Part shown: piece after piece, positions 19,800 through 28,489 of the stretch
Numbering within the stretch: the first letter of the stretch is position 1
Layout: the number at the start of each line of letters is the position of its first letter
Assembly: GCA_963830485.1 (NCBI GenBank)
Contig: CAWHNE010000029.1
Span: 372,001-436,000, forward strand
Length of the DNA stretch: 64,000 bases
Source: CAIWHR01 sp963830485
Lineage (GTDB): Bacteria; Pseudomonadota; Gammaproteobacteria; Burkholderiales; Casimicrobiaceae
Direction of reading: 5' to 3'
Program-made: the position numbers and the translations under genes
The notes under the pieces: generated by a model
Told to the model about the DNA's origin: nothing
Databases searched by the model: none
The model's input: only the letters and a program-made list of their open reading frames with translations

Positions 19800-20272
19800 C
19801 TAGTCGCGCGACGCGCGTGCGTCAGCATCGATCCGCGGCAGCGCGGCGCGCCGCATCGGCATGCGTAGTCGGCGCGCACGCGCGGTCCGACGCGGCCGTC
19901 GTACGTGAGCTGGTAGTCGTAGGTCAGCTCCTCGCCCGCGCGGATCGTCCGCAGCGCCTCGATGTAGACGCGGCCGTCGTCGTCCTCGTAGGTATCGCAG
20001 TTGGGTGCGCACGAATGATTGATCCAGCGCGCCGCGTTGCCGCGCACGCTCGCGTCGATGACCGTGCCGTCGTCGAGCTCGAAGATGAACGTGTGATGCG
20101 GGTTGTCGGGCTCGCTGTCCGGGCGCCGCGACGCGATCGCCCACGTCGTGCGCTCGCCGCGGTACTCGAGGATCGTCGTTCCCTTGCGGATCGTGCGCGT
20201 CGCGAACACGCCGCGGCCGTGAATCCCCGATCGGCGGACGGCGTAGGCTCGCTGCGGTGGCGGAACGGGCAT
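19800..20272 (-). CDS. SET-domain protein (putative protein lysine methyltransferase)
   Basis: About 155 residues comprising a SET domain: RRSGIHGRGVFATRTIRKG, TTILEYRGERT, AARWINHSCAPNCDTYEDDD and AGEELTYDYQLTYDGRV. A post-SET-like CRCGAPRCRGSML follows. NHSCAPNC and the TYDY tyrosines are the SAM/active-site elements. Bacterial SET proteins of this size are known, but their substrates (ribosomal, histone-like or other proteins) are mostly untested. I use the ATG at 20272 rather than a TTG at 20284. Near 19830 the frame must change to reach the stop at 19800; otherwise it reads into the esterase gene. Confidence 0.8.
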
Positions 20273-20443
20273 CGGCAGGGGCAACGGCGATGAGGGCGGC
20301 GACGCCGCATTCTAGCAGGGAGCGTGCGCCGTCGTTGCAGTGCACGATTGAAGTGGCATCGTGCGGAGCTAGCATCGGTTCGCCGTCACGTCGCCGCACG
20401 GGTCCATCACTCGCGGCGACGCGTTCGGTGAGGAGAGACGATC

Positions 20444-20809
20444 ATGCCCGAGAGAAGGCCCATCGACGCCGCGGGAATCGCGGCGGTACTCGCTGCTGTG
20501 ATACTCGCGGCGGCTCCGGCCCATGCGAGCACGCCGACATCCACGGAATGCGCGGAGGGAGCCGAGTTCATCGGGAACGCCGCGCAGGCGCGCGAGAACG
20601 GCATGTCGAAGGATGCCTTCCTCGAGCAGATGCAGGCGGACTTCGAGACGATCCGCGCGTTCCCGAACGAGCTCCGCTGGTTCGTGCACGACGAGGCCGA
20701 CGAGACGTTCCTCCTCGGCGCGGCGCGCGACGTGTTCGACCGGCCCGAGGCCCCCGAGCTTCACCGCACGTCGTTCTTTCGCGCCTGCGTCGGCCGTCTG
20801 ATGGTGTGA
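20444..20809 (+). CDS. Small secreted protein of unknown function
   Basis: A 121-residue intact protein with a strong ribosome site (GAGGAGAG). The signal peptide runs to about residue 29 (AAVLAAVILAAAPAHA). The mature part has two cysteines, STECAEGAEFIGNAAQARE near the start and FFRACVGRLMV at the end, which probably form a disulfide. Its middle (FLEQMQADFETIRAFPNELR) is helical. It resembles uncharacterised periplasmic proteins of betaproteobacteria; no catalytic motif is seen. It is divergent from the SET gene and convergent with the next gene. Confidence 0.7.
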   Translation: MPERRPIDAAGIAAVLAAVILAAAPAHASTPTSTECAEGAEFIGNAAQARENGMSKDAFLEQMQADFETIRAFPNELRWFVHDEADETFLLGAARDVFDRPEAPELHRTSFFRACVGRLMV

Positions 20810-20818
20810 GCGCCGCGT

Positions 20819-20847
20819 GCGTGGCGCTCGGGCAGGGCCTGCCACGC
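20819..20847. terminator. Hairpin between convergent genes
   Basis: GCGTGGC (20819-20825) pairs with GCCACGC (20841-20847). The loop contains a further GGCAGG/CCTGCC inverted repeat. It lies between the stop at 20809 and the opposing stop at 20852. No U-tract is present. Confidence 0.3.
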
Positions 20848-20851
20848 TCGC

Positions 20852-22542
20852 TCAGGCGTGCGGTGCGGCGATCGCCGCAAGCGCGGCGCGCAGTCGGCGG
20901 TGCCGCGACAGCAGTCGCTGGAAGCGGAACTCGTCGCCGCCCTTGGCGCGGATGAGCGCCAGCAAGCGCCGGCGGTCCGCAAGCCGGCCAGCGCGCGAGG
21001 TCCGGCAATCTGTGCGAGCAGTGGCGCGAGGACGGAGAGCGCGCGCCGTTCGGCGGCAGACCAGGCATGCGCAGCGTCGCGCCGCCCAGAGCGGCGACGA
21101 CGATGTCCTCGGCCGCCGCTTCCGCCGCCGTCCGATCGCCGCGGTGGCGCATTTCGATCCAGGCGGTGACCGCGGCGCTCAGCGCAGCCGTCTCGCATGC
21201 GGGACCCGCGTCGCCCAGCACGAGCTCGAGGTCGGATCCGGTGAAGCGGCGCAGCGCGGCGATCGGCGTGCGATAGGCGGGATCGGTCTGCATCCGCGTC
21301 TGCTCGTCGCTCGCGCGTGCCGCTGCGCGCGGCTCGACGGGACGGAAGCCGAGCCGCCAGTAGAACCAGAACGCGCCGGAGCGCAGGCCTTCGGTGTTCG
21401 TGCCGCCGAACTGCGTCGGCTCGACCACGAACCGCGCGATGCCGAAGCGCTGGCGGTAGACGCGCAGCACCTGCGCGAACAGCAGCGCCGACTCGCCGCC
21501 GCGATAAGGGCTCGAAGATGTTGACGCCGATCCGGCAGCGTGCCCGCGAACGGCCAGCCGCCGCCGTAGCCGACGGGAACGCCGTTCTTGAACAGCATCA
21601 TGCCGACGTGGGAATCGAGCGCGTCGCGCCGGTCCGGCCGCATCGCGTAGAGCGCGACCGCGACGCCGCGGCCGACGTCGTGCCATTCGACCCCTTCGGG
21701 GTACGCGAGCGCGATCGCGTCGGTCTCGCGCCCGAGCGAGGCGAGCATCGCGCAGGCGGCGTCGATCGCGCGCACGCCGCGAGCGCGGCGCGGAGCCGGC
21801 GCGGCGCGGGAGCGGGCGGGCGAGCAGCGCCGGCACGTCGAGGCCGCGCGCAAGCCCGTCGCGGTGAATGTAGACAGGCGCGGGCAGTCCGCGCACGAAC
21901 GTCCGCGACAGCGCTGACGCCACCCGGACGCAGCGAGACGAAGACGCGCAGCGCATCGAACAGCGGCGCGCGCACCCGTCCGTGCACGGCAGGCGCTCGA
22001 ACTGGGCGACGAGCCAGGCCGAGCCTCGACTTGCGCCCACGCACCGCATCGAGCCAGACGCAGGCGTCCTCGTCGCTGGCGAGGAGCGCGAACTCGAGCG
22101 GCGGCAGCGCCGCGGCGAGCACCTCGGCGAGCGGCGTGCCGTCGTCGCCGAACGAGTCGATCTCGCTCTGTCGCGGGAAGCGCGCGACGAGCCAGCGCGC
22201 GATGTCCCAGCCGAAGGCGAACGTCGATTCGGTCCAGGCGAGCCCGCTGCCGGCGAGGCGCCGCCGCTCCCGCGCGCGACCGCCGGCGATGCGGTGCGCC
22301 AGCGCGGCGACGCGCCTCAGCTCGGCCCGCGCCGCGTGCAGTTGCGCCGTGGATTCCGGATACGCGATCTGATAGAGCAGGCAGTCGTGCCACGCGACGA
22401 GCACGTCGGCATCGACGATGTCGCGCTTCGCCGCTCGCGCGATCGCTGCGGCCTTGCGCGTGCCGCCGTCGCCGCCAAAGCGCGACGCCGCAGCGCGCAG
22501 CTCGCGCACGTCGTCGTGACCGAGAATCCGCGTCGCTGTCAC
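20852..22542 (-). CDS. Large protein of unknown function with GNAT-like C-terminal region (frameshifted)
   Basis: About 560 residues after repair, starting at a GTG (22542). The N-terminal part, ILGHDDVRELRAAASRFGG, DADVLVAWHDCLLYQIAYP and LLASDEDACVWLDAVRGRK, is not recognised. The later part resembles an acetyltransferase fold: MMLFKNGVPVGYGGGWPFAG, PYRGGESALLFAQVLRVYRQ (motif-A-like) and GAFWFYWRLGFRPVEP (motif-B-like). It ends with a helical segment (LLALIRAKGGDEFRFQRLLS). Frame changes occur near 22045, 21790, 21530 and 21000-20930. The GNAT resemblance is suggestive only. Confidence 0.55.
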
Positions 22543-22664
22543 GATGCGTCGATTCTACGGGATCGCGCCCACCGGCCCCGAACGGCGCATGGTCGCGCTT
22601 GCGCTCGCGGCGCCACGGCCGTACCCTCTCGCCATGATTTCGATGGCGAGGATCGTGATGCGCG

Positions 22665-23210
22665 TTGACGAAAATGTTGTTCGTGGTCCTCGGGGCCGGT
22701 ACATGCATTGTGGCGGTGGCTGCACCCCCGAACGCGAAGCCGGGGCTGTGGGAGCGCACGGTCACGCGGCAGATGGAGGGCGCCCCGGTGTCGCCGGTGG
22801 CCGACCGCTCGAAGCTCACCCCGGAACAGCGCGCGCGCGTCGAGCAGATGATGAGCATGCGCGGCGCGACGGCGCCGACGACGTCCATCGTGCGCTATTG
22901 CGTGACGCCCGAGGCGGCGCAGCAGTGGGAATCGTTCTCGCGCGAGGACGGTGAGGACGCGAAGTGCGAGCGCAAGGTGGAAGACGAGTCGGCGCGCTCG
23001 CTCAAGGTCTCGCTCGCGTGCGCCGGAGGTCGGCAGAAGGGCACGGTCGCGTTCACGGCGGTCGATCCCGACCGGATCCGCGGGACGATCACGTGGGTGC
23101 GGCAGGAAGAGAGCGGTGAGCGCAAGACGACGGTCGAGATGGACAGCCGCTGGCTCGCGTCCGACTGCGGCGGCGTGAAGCCGGGCGCGCCGCAGCGCGT
23201 CAAGGGCTGA
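22665..23210 (+). CDS. DUF3617-like secreted protein
   Basis: A 181-residue exported protein. A short hydrophobic signal (MLFVVLGAGTCIVAVAAPP) is followed by the DUF3617-type opening NAKPGLWERTVTRQMEG. Further elements are IVRYCVTPEAAQQWESF, KCERKVEDESARSLKVSL and GTITWVRQEESGERKTTVE, ending with a conserved Cys (WLASDCGGVKPG). Four cysteines in the mature part suggest disulfides. The function of this widespread proteobacterial family is unknown. A TTG (22665) and an ATG (22674) are both possible starts. Confidence 0.7.
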   Translation: MTKMLFVVLGAGTCIVAVAAPPNAKPGLWERTVTRQMEGAPVSPVADRSKLTPEQRARVEQMMSMRGATAPTTSIVRYCVTPEAAQQWESFSREDGEDAKCERKVEDESARSLKVSLACAGGRQKGTVAFTAVDPDRIRGTITWVRQEESGERKTTVEMDSRWLASDCGGVKPGAPQRVKG

Positions 23211-23228
23211 CGCTAACCAAGTCCACCG

Positions 23229-23381
23229 CTACTTCCCGCGTCCACCCGACTTACCGCGCGGCGCGATGCGCATGACCGGCATCGCCACCGGTCGGCGGAC
23301 CTGCGGCACGCGTGGCGCCGGTTGCGGCGCGCCGGTCTTCGGGGTCCGGCCCTTGAAGCCGCCTCCTTTGCTGCTTGTCAT
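23229..23381 (-). CDS. Small basic Gly/Pro-rich protein (50 aa)
   Basis: The ATG at 23381 has a clear GGAGG ribosome site nine bases upstream and encodes 50 residues, starting MTSSKGGGFKGRTPKTG and ending APRGKSGGRGK. It is very basic, low in complexity, without Cys or acidic residues, and probably disordered or nucleic-acid binding. It lies 53 bases downstream of the heme-domain membrane protein gene on the same strand. The strong ribosome site and unusual composition argue for a real gene; no function is known. Confidence 0.6.
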   Translation of the reverse strand: MTSSKGGGFKGRTPKTGAPQPAPRVPQVRRPVAMPVMRIAPRGKSGGRGK

Positions 23382-23434
23382 TGCGATGACCTCCGTCAGT
23401 GGTCGATGGTTGCGCCCGGCCCGAACTCTCGCCC

Positions 23435-24388
23435 TCAGGCTGCCGGCTTGCGACCGGTGAGTCGCTGGATCGCCATGTTGATCGATACGCGCAGCCGCTC
23501 GGTCGCGAGCGCCAGGCGGTGCAGCTCGTTGCCGCTGTTCGGGTTGACCTGCGCGAGACCCAGGTCCGCCGCCTTGCCGAGCGAGATCTGCTGGGTGGCC
23601 TCCGTGAGCCTGCGCACCGGCGCGACGACCGCGTAGTACATGAACGCCATCGCGATGACGAACGCGGCCACGATCATCACGAGCTCCCACACGCCGACGA
23701 CGTTGAGCGCGACGTCCCAGAACGACCGCGCGGGCAGCCGCACGCTGATGATGCCGGCGACGTCGCCCTCCTTGAAGCCGAAGCCGTTGGTCGTGCCGTA
23801 GCGCACCTTGACGTCGTTCGGCGCGTTGTTCGAATCGCCGTGGCAGGCGATGCACGAGGCCTTCTGGTAGACCGCGCGTGCATAGCGGAAGCCGTTGTCG
23901 GTGAGCTCGTAGTACTCCTTGAGCCCGCGGTCGCGGATCTCGCGCAGCGCGCCCTCCTCGAAGGCATCGGGCTTGTTGTTGGGGTTCATCACGTTGTGCG
24001 ACGTGAGGCGGAACTTCGACGGCGACGGCGAGCGTTCGACCGCCTCGGAGAATTCGCGCTGCGCCAGCGCCGGATTCTTGGAATAGAAGTCGACGGGCGT
24101 GAGCTTGGCCCCGGGCGGCGGCACCGTGCCCTCCGGCGTTCCCTCCTCCGGCTCGAGCAGGCTCGCGTGGCCGAGGTAGCTCTTGTTGTCGTTCTTCACC
24201 CAGACGCGCCCGTATTGGGCCACCCATGACCCGAACGCATCGACGTTGTCGGCGACCGTCTCCGCCTGGCTCTTCAGCTGGTTCACGTAGATCCGGTCGA
24301 GGATCAGGTAGAACGCCGCACCGACCAGCGCCAGCGCGAGCAGGAATACGAAGGCGAACTGTACGGTCAGCGAGCGATTGGTGAGCAT
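23435..24388 (-). CDS. Membrane protein with Tll0287-like heme domain and HAMP, no output domain
   Basis: A 317-residue intact protein. The first transmembrane segment is at about residues 9-30 (VQFAFVFLLALALVGAAFYL). The periplasmic region contains LTSHNVMNPNNKPDAFEEGA, the c-type heme motif CIACH (KASCIACHGDSNNAP) and GDVAGIISVRLPARSFW. The second membrane segment (VIAMAFMYYAVVAP) is followed by a HAMP-like linker (VRRLTEATQQISLGKAADLG). The DUF3365/Tll0287 family binds c-type heme and is thought to sense redox state or gas. No kinase, cyclase or chemoreceptor domain follows, so a partner is needed for signalling. The ATG at 24388 has AGGGAGAGGGG before it. Confidence 0.85.
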   Translation of the reverse strand: MLTNRSLTVQFAFVFLLALALVGAAFYLILDRIYVNQLKSQAETVADNVDAFGSWVAQYGRVWVKNDNKSYLGHASLLEPEEGTPEGTVPPPGAKLTPVDFYSKNPALAQREFSEAVERSPSPSKFRLTSHNVMNPNNKPDAFEEGALREIRDRGLKEYYELTDNGFRYARAVYQKASCIACHGDSNNAPNDVKVRYGTTNGFGFKEGDVAGIISVRLPARSFWDVALNVVGVWELVMIVAAFVIAMAFMYYAVVAPVRRLTEATQQISLGKAADLGLAQVNPNSGNELHRLALATERLRVSINMAIQRLTGRKPAA

Positions 24389-24563
24389 GATCCCCTCTCC
24401 CTGCGATCGATGTGGGCGCGTTGCGATCCGGCGCACGCTGCCCCGTACCCTCAACTACGTGGTCGGCGTGCGGTTGGACGCGCTTGTCGCCGTCCCGCCC
24501 GACTCGAATCCTCGCTACCTCGCTGCCTCGCTACGCGGCCGCCGTCTTCGCGGCCCATCGTCG

Positions 24564-24818
24564 CTAGCGGACGCCGATCAGCTCGCGCGCCCGAACGACG
24601 AATTCGGACCGCCGCCACGGGTCGTCGAGCTGCTCGGCGAGCAGCAGGATGTACTGATCGACGTCGGTGGTCCTGACTTTGTTGCCGGTCGCGAGCCATT
24701 TGGCGCGCGTTTCCTCGGTCACCATCTTTCCGAACGGGCCGACCTCCTCGATGTAGAGCTCGTCGATCTGCGTGCACAGGCCCTGCAGGATCGGCAGCAC
24801 TCGATAGGGGCCCGTCAT
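24564..24818 (-). CDS. Small protein of unknown function (84 aa)
   Basis: An intact short gene, MTGPYRVLPILQGLCTQIDE to AEQLDDPWRRSEFVVRAREL. It is soluble and helical, with no signal peptide and one Cys. A plausible GGAGGAG ribosome site precedes the ATG. It is upstream of, and on the same strand as, the heme-domain protein gene but 175 bases away. I do not recognise it. Confidence 0.5.
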   Translation of the reverse strand: MTGPYRVLPILQGLCTQIDELYIEEVGPFGKMVTEETRAKWLATGNKVRTTDVDQYILLLAEQLDDPWRRSEFVVRARELIGVR

Positions 24819-24894
24819 GTTCGCTGTGCTCCTCCGATAGGCTATGCGCGCCGGGCGGGGGCGTCAACCGCGACGGCGGACGCCCGGCCGGACC

Positions 24895-25467
24895 TCACGT
24901 CGCATGGCTTCCGATCAGCGCCAGGAATTCCTCGCGTGTCGCCACGGAGTCGCGGAATTCGCCGACGACCGACGAGGTGACCATCACCGAGTTCTGCTTC
25001 TCGACACCGCGCATCATCATGCACAGGTGGCGCGCCTCGATCATCACGCCGACGCCCCGTGCGTCGATGCGCTCCATGATCGCCTGCGAGATCTGCTCGG
25101 TTAGCCGCTCCTGCAGCTGCAGCCGCCGTGCGTAGACGTCGACCAGGCGCGCGAGCTTCGACAGTCCGAACACGCGACCACGCGGCAGATACCCGATGTG
25201 GCAGCGGCCGAAGAACGGCAGCATGTGATGCTCGCACAGGCTGTAGAGCTCGATGTTCTTCACGATGACCATGCTGTTGGTCTCCTGCGTGAAGATCGCG
25301 TTGTTGATCACCTTCGCGGGGTCGGCGCGGTAGCCGCCGGTCAGGAACGCGAGCGCCTCGGCGACGCGATGCGGCGTGCCCTTGAGCCCCTCGCGCTCGG
25401 GATCCTCGCCGATGGCGACGAGGAGCTCGCGGGTGAGCGTTTCGATCTTGCGGGTGTCGACCTGCAT
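24895..25467 (-). CDS. folE: GTP cyclohydrolase I
   Basis: GTP to 7,8-dihydroneopterin triphosphate, the first step of folate and related pteridine synthesis. 190 intact residues. Zinc ligands are in YSLCEHHMLPFFGRCHIGY and MIEARHLCMMMRGVEKQNS. The substrate loops are VKNIELYSLCEHH and GLSKLARLVDVYARRLQLQE, and the N-terminal GEDPEREGLKGTPHRVAEAL is typical. The ATG at 25467 follows AGGAGATCCGAAAC. No other folate genes are nearby, so it may serve another pteridine or simply be dispersed. Confidence 0.96.
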   Translation of the reverse strand: MQVDTRKIETLTRELLVAIGEDPEREGLKGTPHRVAEALAFLTGGYRADPAKVINNAIFTQETNSMVIVKNIELYSLCEHHMLPFFGRCHIGYLPRGRVFGLSKLARLVDVYARRLQLQERLTEQISQAIMERIDARGVGVMIEARHLCMMMRGVEKQNSVMVTSSVVGEFRDSVATREEFLALIGSHAT

Positions 25468-25541
25468 TGTTTCGGATCTCCTGGGGCGAGCCCCGCGCCG
25501 CGCGTGGGACTCGCGCCGCAAGTATGCTCGAAATCGCGGGC

Positions 25542-26480
25542 TCACGTCGCCGCGAGGGCGACCGCGAGCGGCGTCGTCAGCGCGGCGAGTACCGTGGACA
25601 GGACGAGGCTCGCTGCCACCGGGCCCTCGAGTGTCGCGAACTGCCGGGCCATCAGGTAGACGTTCGCACCGACCGGCAGGGAGGCCATCATCACGACCGC
25701 CTGCGTCTCGAGCGGCGGCAGCGCGAGCGCCCGCGCGAGCCCCAGGACGACGAGCGGGAGCACGGCGAGCTTGAGGACGGCGATCGCGACGCTCGCCCGC
25801 AGGCCGTCGCGGGCGCGGAACTCGGCGAGCCCCATCCCCAGCGCGATCAGGGCGAGCGGAGCGGCCGCCTGCGCGATCATCTCGAGTGTCCTGTCGACGA
25901 CCGCCGGCAGCGCGAGGCCCGTGTAGCCGAAGGCGGTGCCCGCGAGGATGCTGCCGACGACCGGATTCGTCACCACGTCCCAGGCGGTGCGTGCGAGACC
26001 CCGCCACGACATCTCGCGGCGGCGCGCCCATTCGACCGACGCGGTCACGAGCGTCCACAGGAGGAGCGCGTTGAAGACGACGACGAGCGACACCGTCGGC
26101 ATCGCCGGCTCGCCCAGGAGGACCTGCGCCAGGGGGACGCCGAGCAGCACGGTGTTCGCGAACACCCCGCCGATCGCGAATACCGATTGCGCGGCGCCGT
26201 CCATTCGAAAGAGTGCGAAGCCGGCCATGCGACCGGCCGCGAAGACGATCGCGCAGCCGCCGAAATACGCGATGAGGAGTCGCGCATCGACGGGCGGGAG
26301 CCGGGAGAACCCGCTCATCAGCCGGAAGAGCAATGCGGGGACGGCCACGGCGAACACGAACTGCGCCAGCGCGTCGGACACCGTGGCCGGCCAGCGCAGT
26401 CCGCGCATCACCACGTAGCCCGCCAGCACCAGCAGGAAGAGCGGCGCGGTGAGCGCGAGAAGATGAGGGAACGCTTGCAT
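25542..26480 (-). CDS. AEC-family transporter
   Basis: A 312-residue membrane protein of the auxin efflux carrier (AEC) superfamily, with about ten hydrophobic segments in two halves. Typical elements are VMRGLRWPATVSDALAQFVF, VFANTVLLGVPLAQVLLGE and VVTNPVVGSILAGTAFGYTG, with SLPVGANVYLMARQFATLEG near the end. Bacterial relatives transport small organic acids such as malate or malonate; the substrate here is unknown. It is divergent from the CBS-protein gene. Confidence 0.88.
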   Translation of the reverse strand: MQAFPHLLALTAPLFLLVLAGYVVMRGLRWPATVSDALAQFVFAVAVPALLFRLMSGFSRLPPVDARLLIAYFGGCAIVFAAGRMAGFALFRMDGAAQSVFAIGGVFANTVLLGVPLAQVLLGEPAMPTVSLVVVFNALLLWTLVTASVEWARRREMSWRGLARTAWDVVTNPVVGSILAGTAFGYTGLALPAVVDRTLEMIAQAAAPLALIALGMGLAEFRARDGLRASVAIAVLKLAVLPLVVLGLARALALPPLETQAVVMMASLPVGANVYLMARQFATLEGPVAASLVLSTVLAALTTPLAVALAAT

Positions 26481-26665
26481 GGCGTGGGCGGCATTCTACG
26501 CGGCGGAGCGACCCGCTTTCCCGCCGGTCCCGGATCGGAATGGGTCACGCGCCGAACCAATTCAGCTAGAATCGCTCTGCCGCAGGCCGGCCCGCCCCGG
26601 GCTGCCGACGCACGAAGCGGCGCGATTCCCCGCATCCCAAAACCGTTCCAGCCGCCGCACTCGCC

Positions 26666-27124
26666 ATGAGCCCCGTGTTCTTCACCCAGGACTTCCACGC
26701 GCTCCGCGACACCGACACGGTCGTGGAGGCGACGCGGCGCATGCTGGAGCACCGCGTGTCCGACCTGCCGGTTGTCGACGCTTCGGGCAAGCTGGTCGGC
26801 ATGTTCAAGCTTGACCGCCTGCTCGCCGGCCTCCTGCCATCCGCGGCGCTCGTGGGCTACGGGATCCCGGATCTCGCGTTCGTCTCCGACGACCTCGACA
26901 CGCTGCGCCGGAAGATGCGCAAGATCGACGCGGCCAAGGTGCGCGAGTTCGCCGTCAAGCCCGAGCGCGTCGTGCATCCCGACACGGCGCCCGTCGAAGT
27001 CGTGCTGCAGCTCTACCGCGGCGCGAACAACCTTCCGGTCGTCGAGCGGGAGACCGGCCGGCTCGTCGGCATGGTGTCGGCGCGCGACGTGCTCGCCGTG
27101 CTCCACGCGAAGGGCAAGCGCTGA
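26666..27124 (+). CDS. CBS-domain pair protein
   Basis: A 152-residue protein made of two CBS motifs: TVVEATRRMLEHRVSDLPVV...GKLVGMFKLDRL (first) and PVEVVLQLYRGANNLPVVER...GRLVGMVSARDVLAVL (second). CBS pairs bind adenine nucleotides or SAM and gate attached or partner proteins. Its stop overlaps the start of the transporter gene that follows (TGATG), so both are translated together. A regulatory subunit for that transporter is a reasonable inference. Confidence 0.85.
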   Translation: MSPVFFTQDFHALRDTDTVVEATRRMLEHRVSDLPVVDASGKLVGMFKLDRLLAGLLPSAALVGYGIPDLAFVSDDLDTLRRKMRKIDAAKVREFAVKPERVVHPDTAPVEVVLQLYRGANNLPVVERETGRLVGMVSARDVLAVLHAKGKR

Positions 27125-28469
27125 TGCACGGCGAGGCGGCTCACGCGGCCGGCGCGATCTTCGGCTGGAGTCCGCTGTGGGTGGCGACGACGCTCTTCGT
27201 CGTGACCTATGTCGTCATCATGAGCGACCGCCTCAACCGGGCGATCGTCGCGCTGCTCGGCGCGGGGCTCCTGATCCTGGCCGGCGTGCTCGACCAGAAG
27301 GAGGCGATGGCCGCGGTCGACTTCAACACGCTCGGGCTCCTGCTCGGGATGATGCTGATCGTCAACATCACGCGGCGCTCGGGTCTGTTCCAGTTCGTCG
27401 CGATCTGGTCGGCGAAGAAGGTCGACGCGCGGCCGTGGGGCATCATGGTCATGATGTCGATCGTGACCGCGGTGTTCTCGGCGTTCCTCGACAACGTCAC
27501 GACGGTGTTGCTGACGGTTCCGGTGACGCTCCTCATCACCGACGAGCTCAAGGTCAAGCCATACCCGTACCTGTTCGCGCAGATCTTCGCGTCGAACATC
27601 GGTGGCACCGCGACGCTGATCGGCGACCCGCCGAACATCATGATCGGCTCTGCCACGGGACTCACGTTCAACGACTTCGGGCTCGCGCTCACGCCGATCA
27701 TCATTCCGATCATGGCGGCGACGATGGTCCCGCTGTATTTCATCTGGGGCCGCCACCTGCGCGCGACCGAGGAGAACCGGCGCCACGTGATGAGCTTCAA
27801 CGAGCGCGAGACGATCACCGACCCGCGGCTGCTCAAGCAGTCGCTGTTCGTCATCGCGCTGCACGATCGGCGGCTTCATGCTGCAGCGGCAGATCCAGAT
27901 CGAGCCGGCGACGATCGCCGTGTTCGGCGCCGCAATACTCCTGCTGCTCGACAACCTGGGCAAGCCTGGCGAGGAGCAGTCGAAGAACGTCCACGGCGCG
28001 CTGTCCGAGGCCGAGTGGATCACGCTCATGTTCTTCCTCGGGCTGTTCGTGCTGGTCCACGGCATTCAGAAGGCGGGCCTCATCGACATGATGGCCGATG
28101 CGTTGCTGACCGCGACCCGCGGGGACTTCAACACGACGGCGCTGGCGATCCTCTGGGCCTCGGCGGTGCTGTCGGCGTTCATCGACAACATCCCGTTCGT
28201 CGCGACGATGATCCCGCTGATCAAGGCGATGGGGCCGACCTTCGGCGGCGACGCGGCACTCCTGCCGCTGTGGTGGGCGCTGTCGCTCGGCGCCTGCCTC
28301 GGCGGCAACGGGACGCTGATCGGCGCGTCGGCGAATCTCGTTGTCGCGGGGCTGTCGGAGCGCGCCGGCGTCACCTTCCGCTTTGTCGAGTTCCTCAAGA
28401 TCGCCTTTCCGCTGATGCTGCTGTCGATCGCGATGTCGCCACGTGTACCTCGTGTTCCGCTACCTCTGA
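27124..28469 (+). CDS. NhaD/ArsB-type ion transporter (two frameshifts)
   Basis: About 447 residues with 10-12 hydrophobic segments, from the ion-transporter superfamily that includes NhaD Na+/H+ antiporters and ArsB. Motifs: FNTLGLLLGMMLIVNITRRS, AFLDNVTTVLLTVPVTLLIT, NIGGTATLIGDPPNIMIGSA, ASAVLSAFIDNIPFVATMIP and GGNGTLIGASANLVVAGLSE. The paired FLDNVTT and FIDNIPF helix breaks and the two GxxTLIG loops are characteristic. Frame changes at about 27865 and 28437 each fit one extra base, and 1,344 remaining bases give 448 codons. The C-terminus is HVYLVFRYL. The ion is not certain. Confidence 0.85.
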
Positions 28470-28489
28470 ACGGACGCAAGGAGCTTCGC

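Noticed and set aside
3113..22542. A cluster of pseudogenes
   Set aside because: Active-site residues are kept throughout, breaks are single-base insertions only, and there are no nonsense changes or large deletions.
24490..24545. tRNA-like GACTCGAATCC sequence and short TCGCTACC repeats
   Set aside because: No acceptor, D- or anticodon stems can be drawn around it, and the repeat is too short and irregular for a CRISPR or a defined element.
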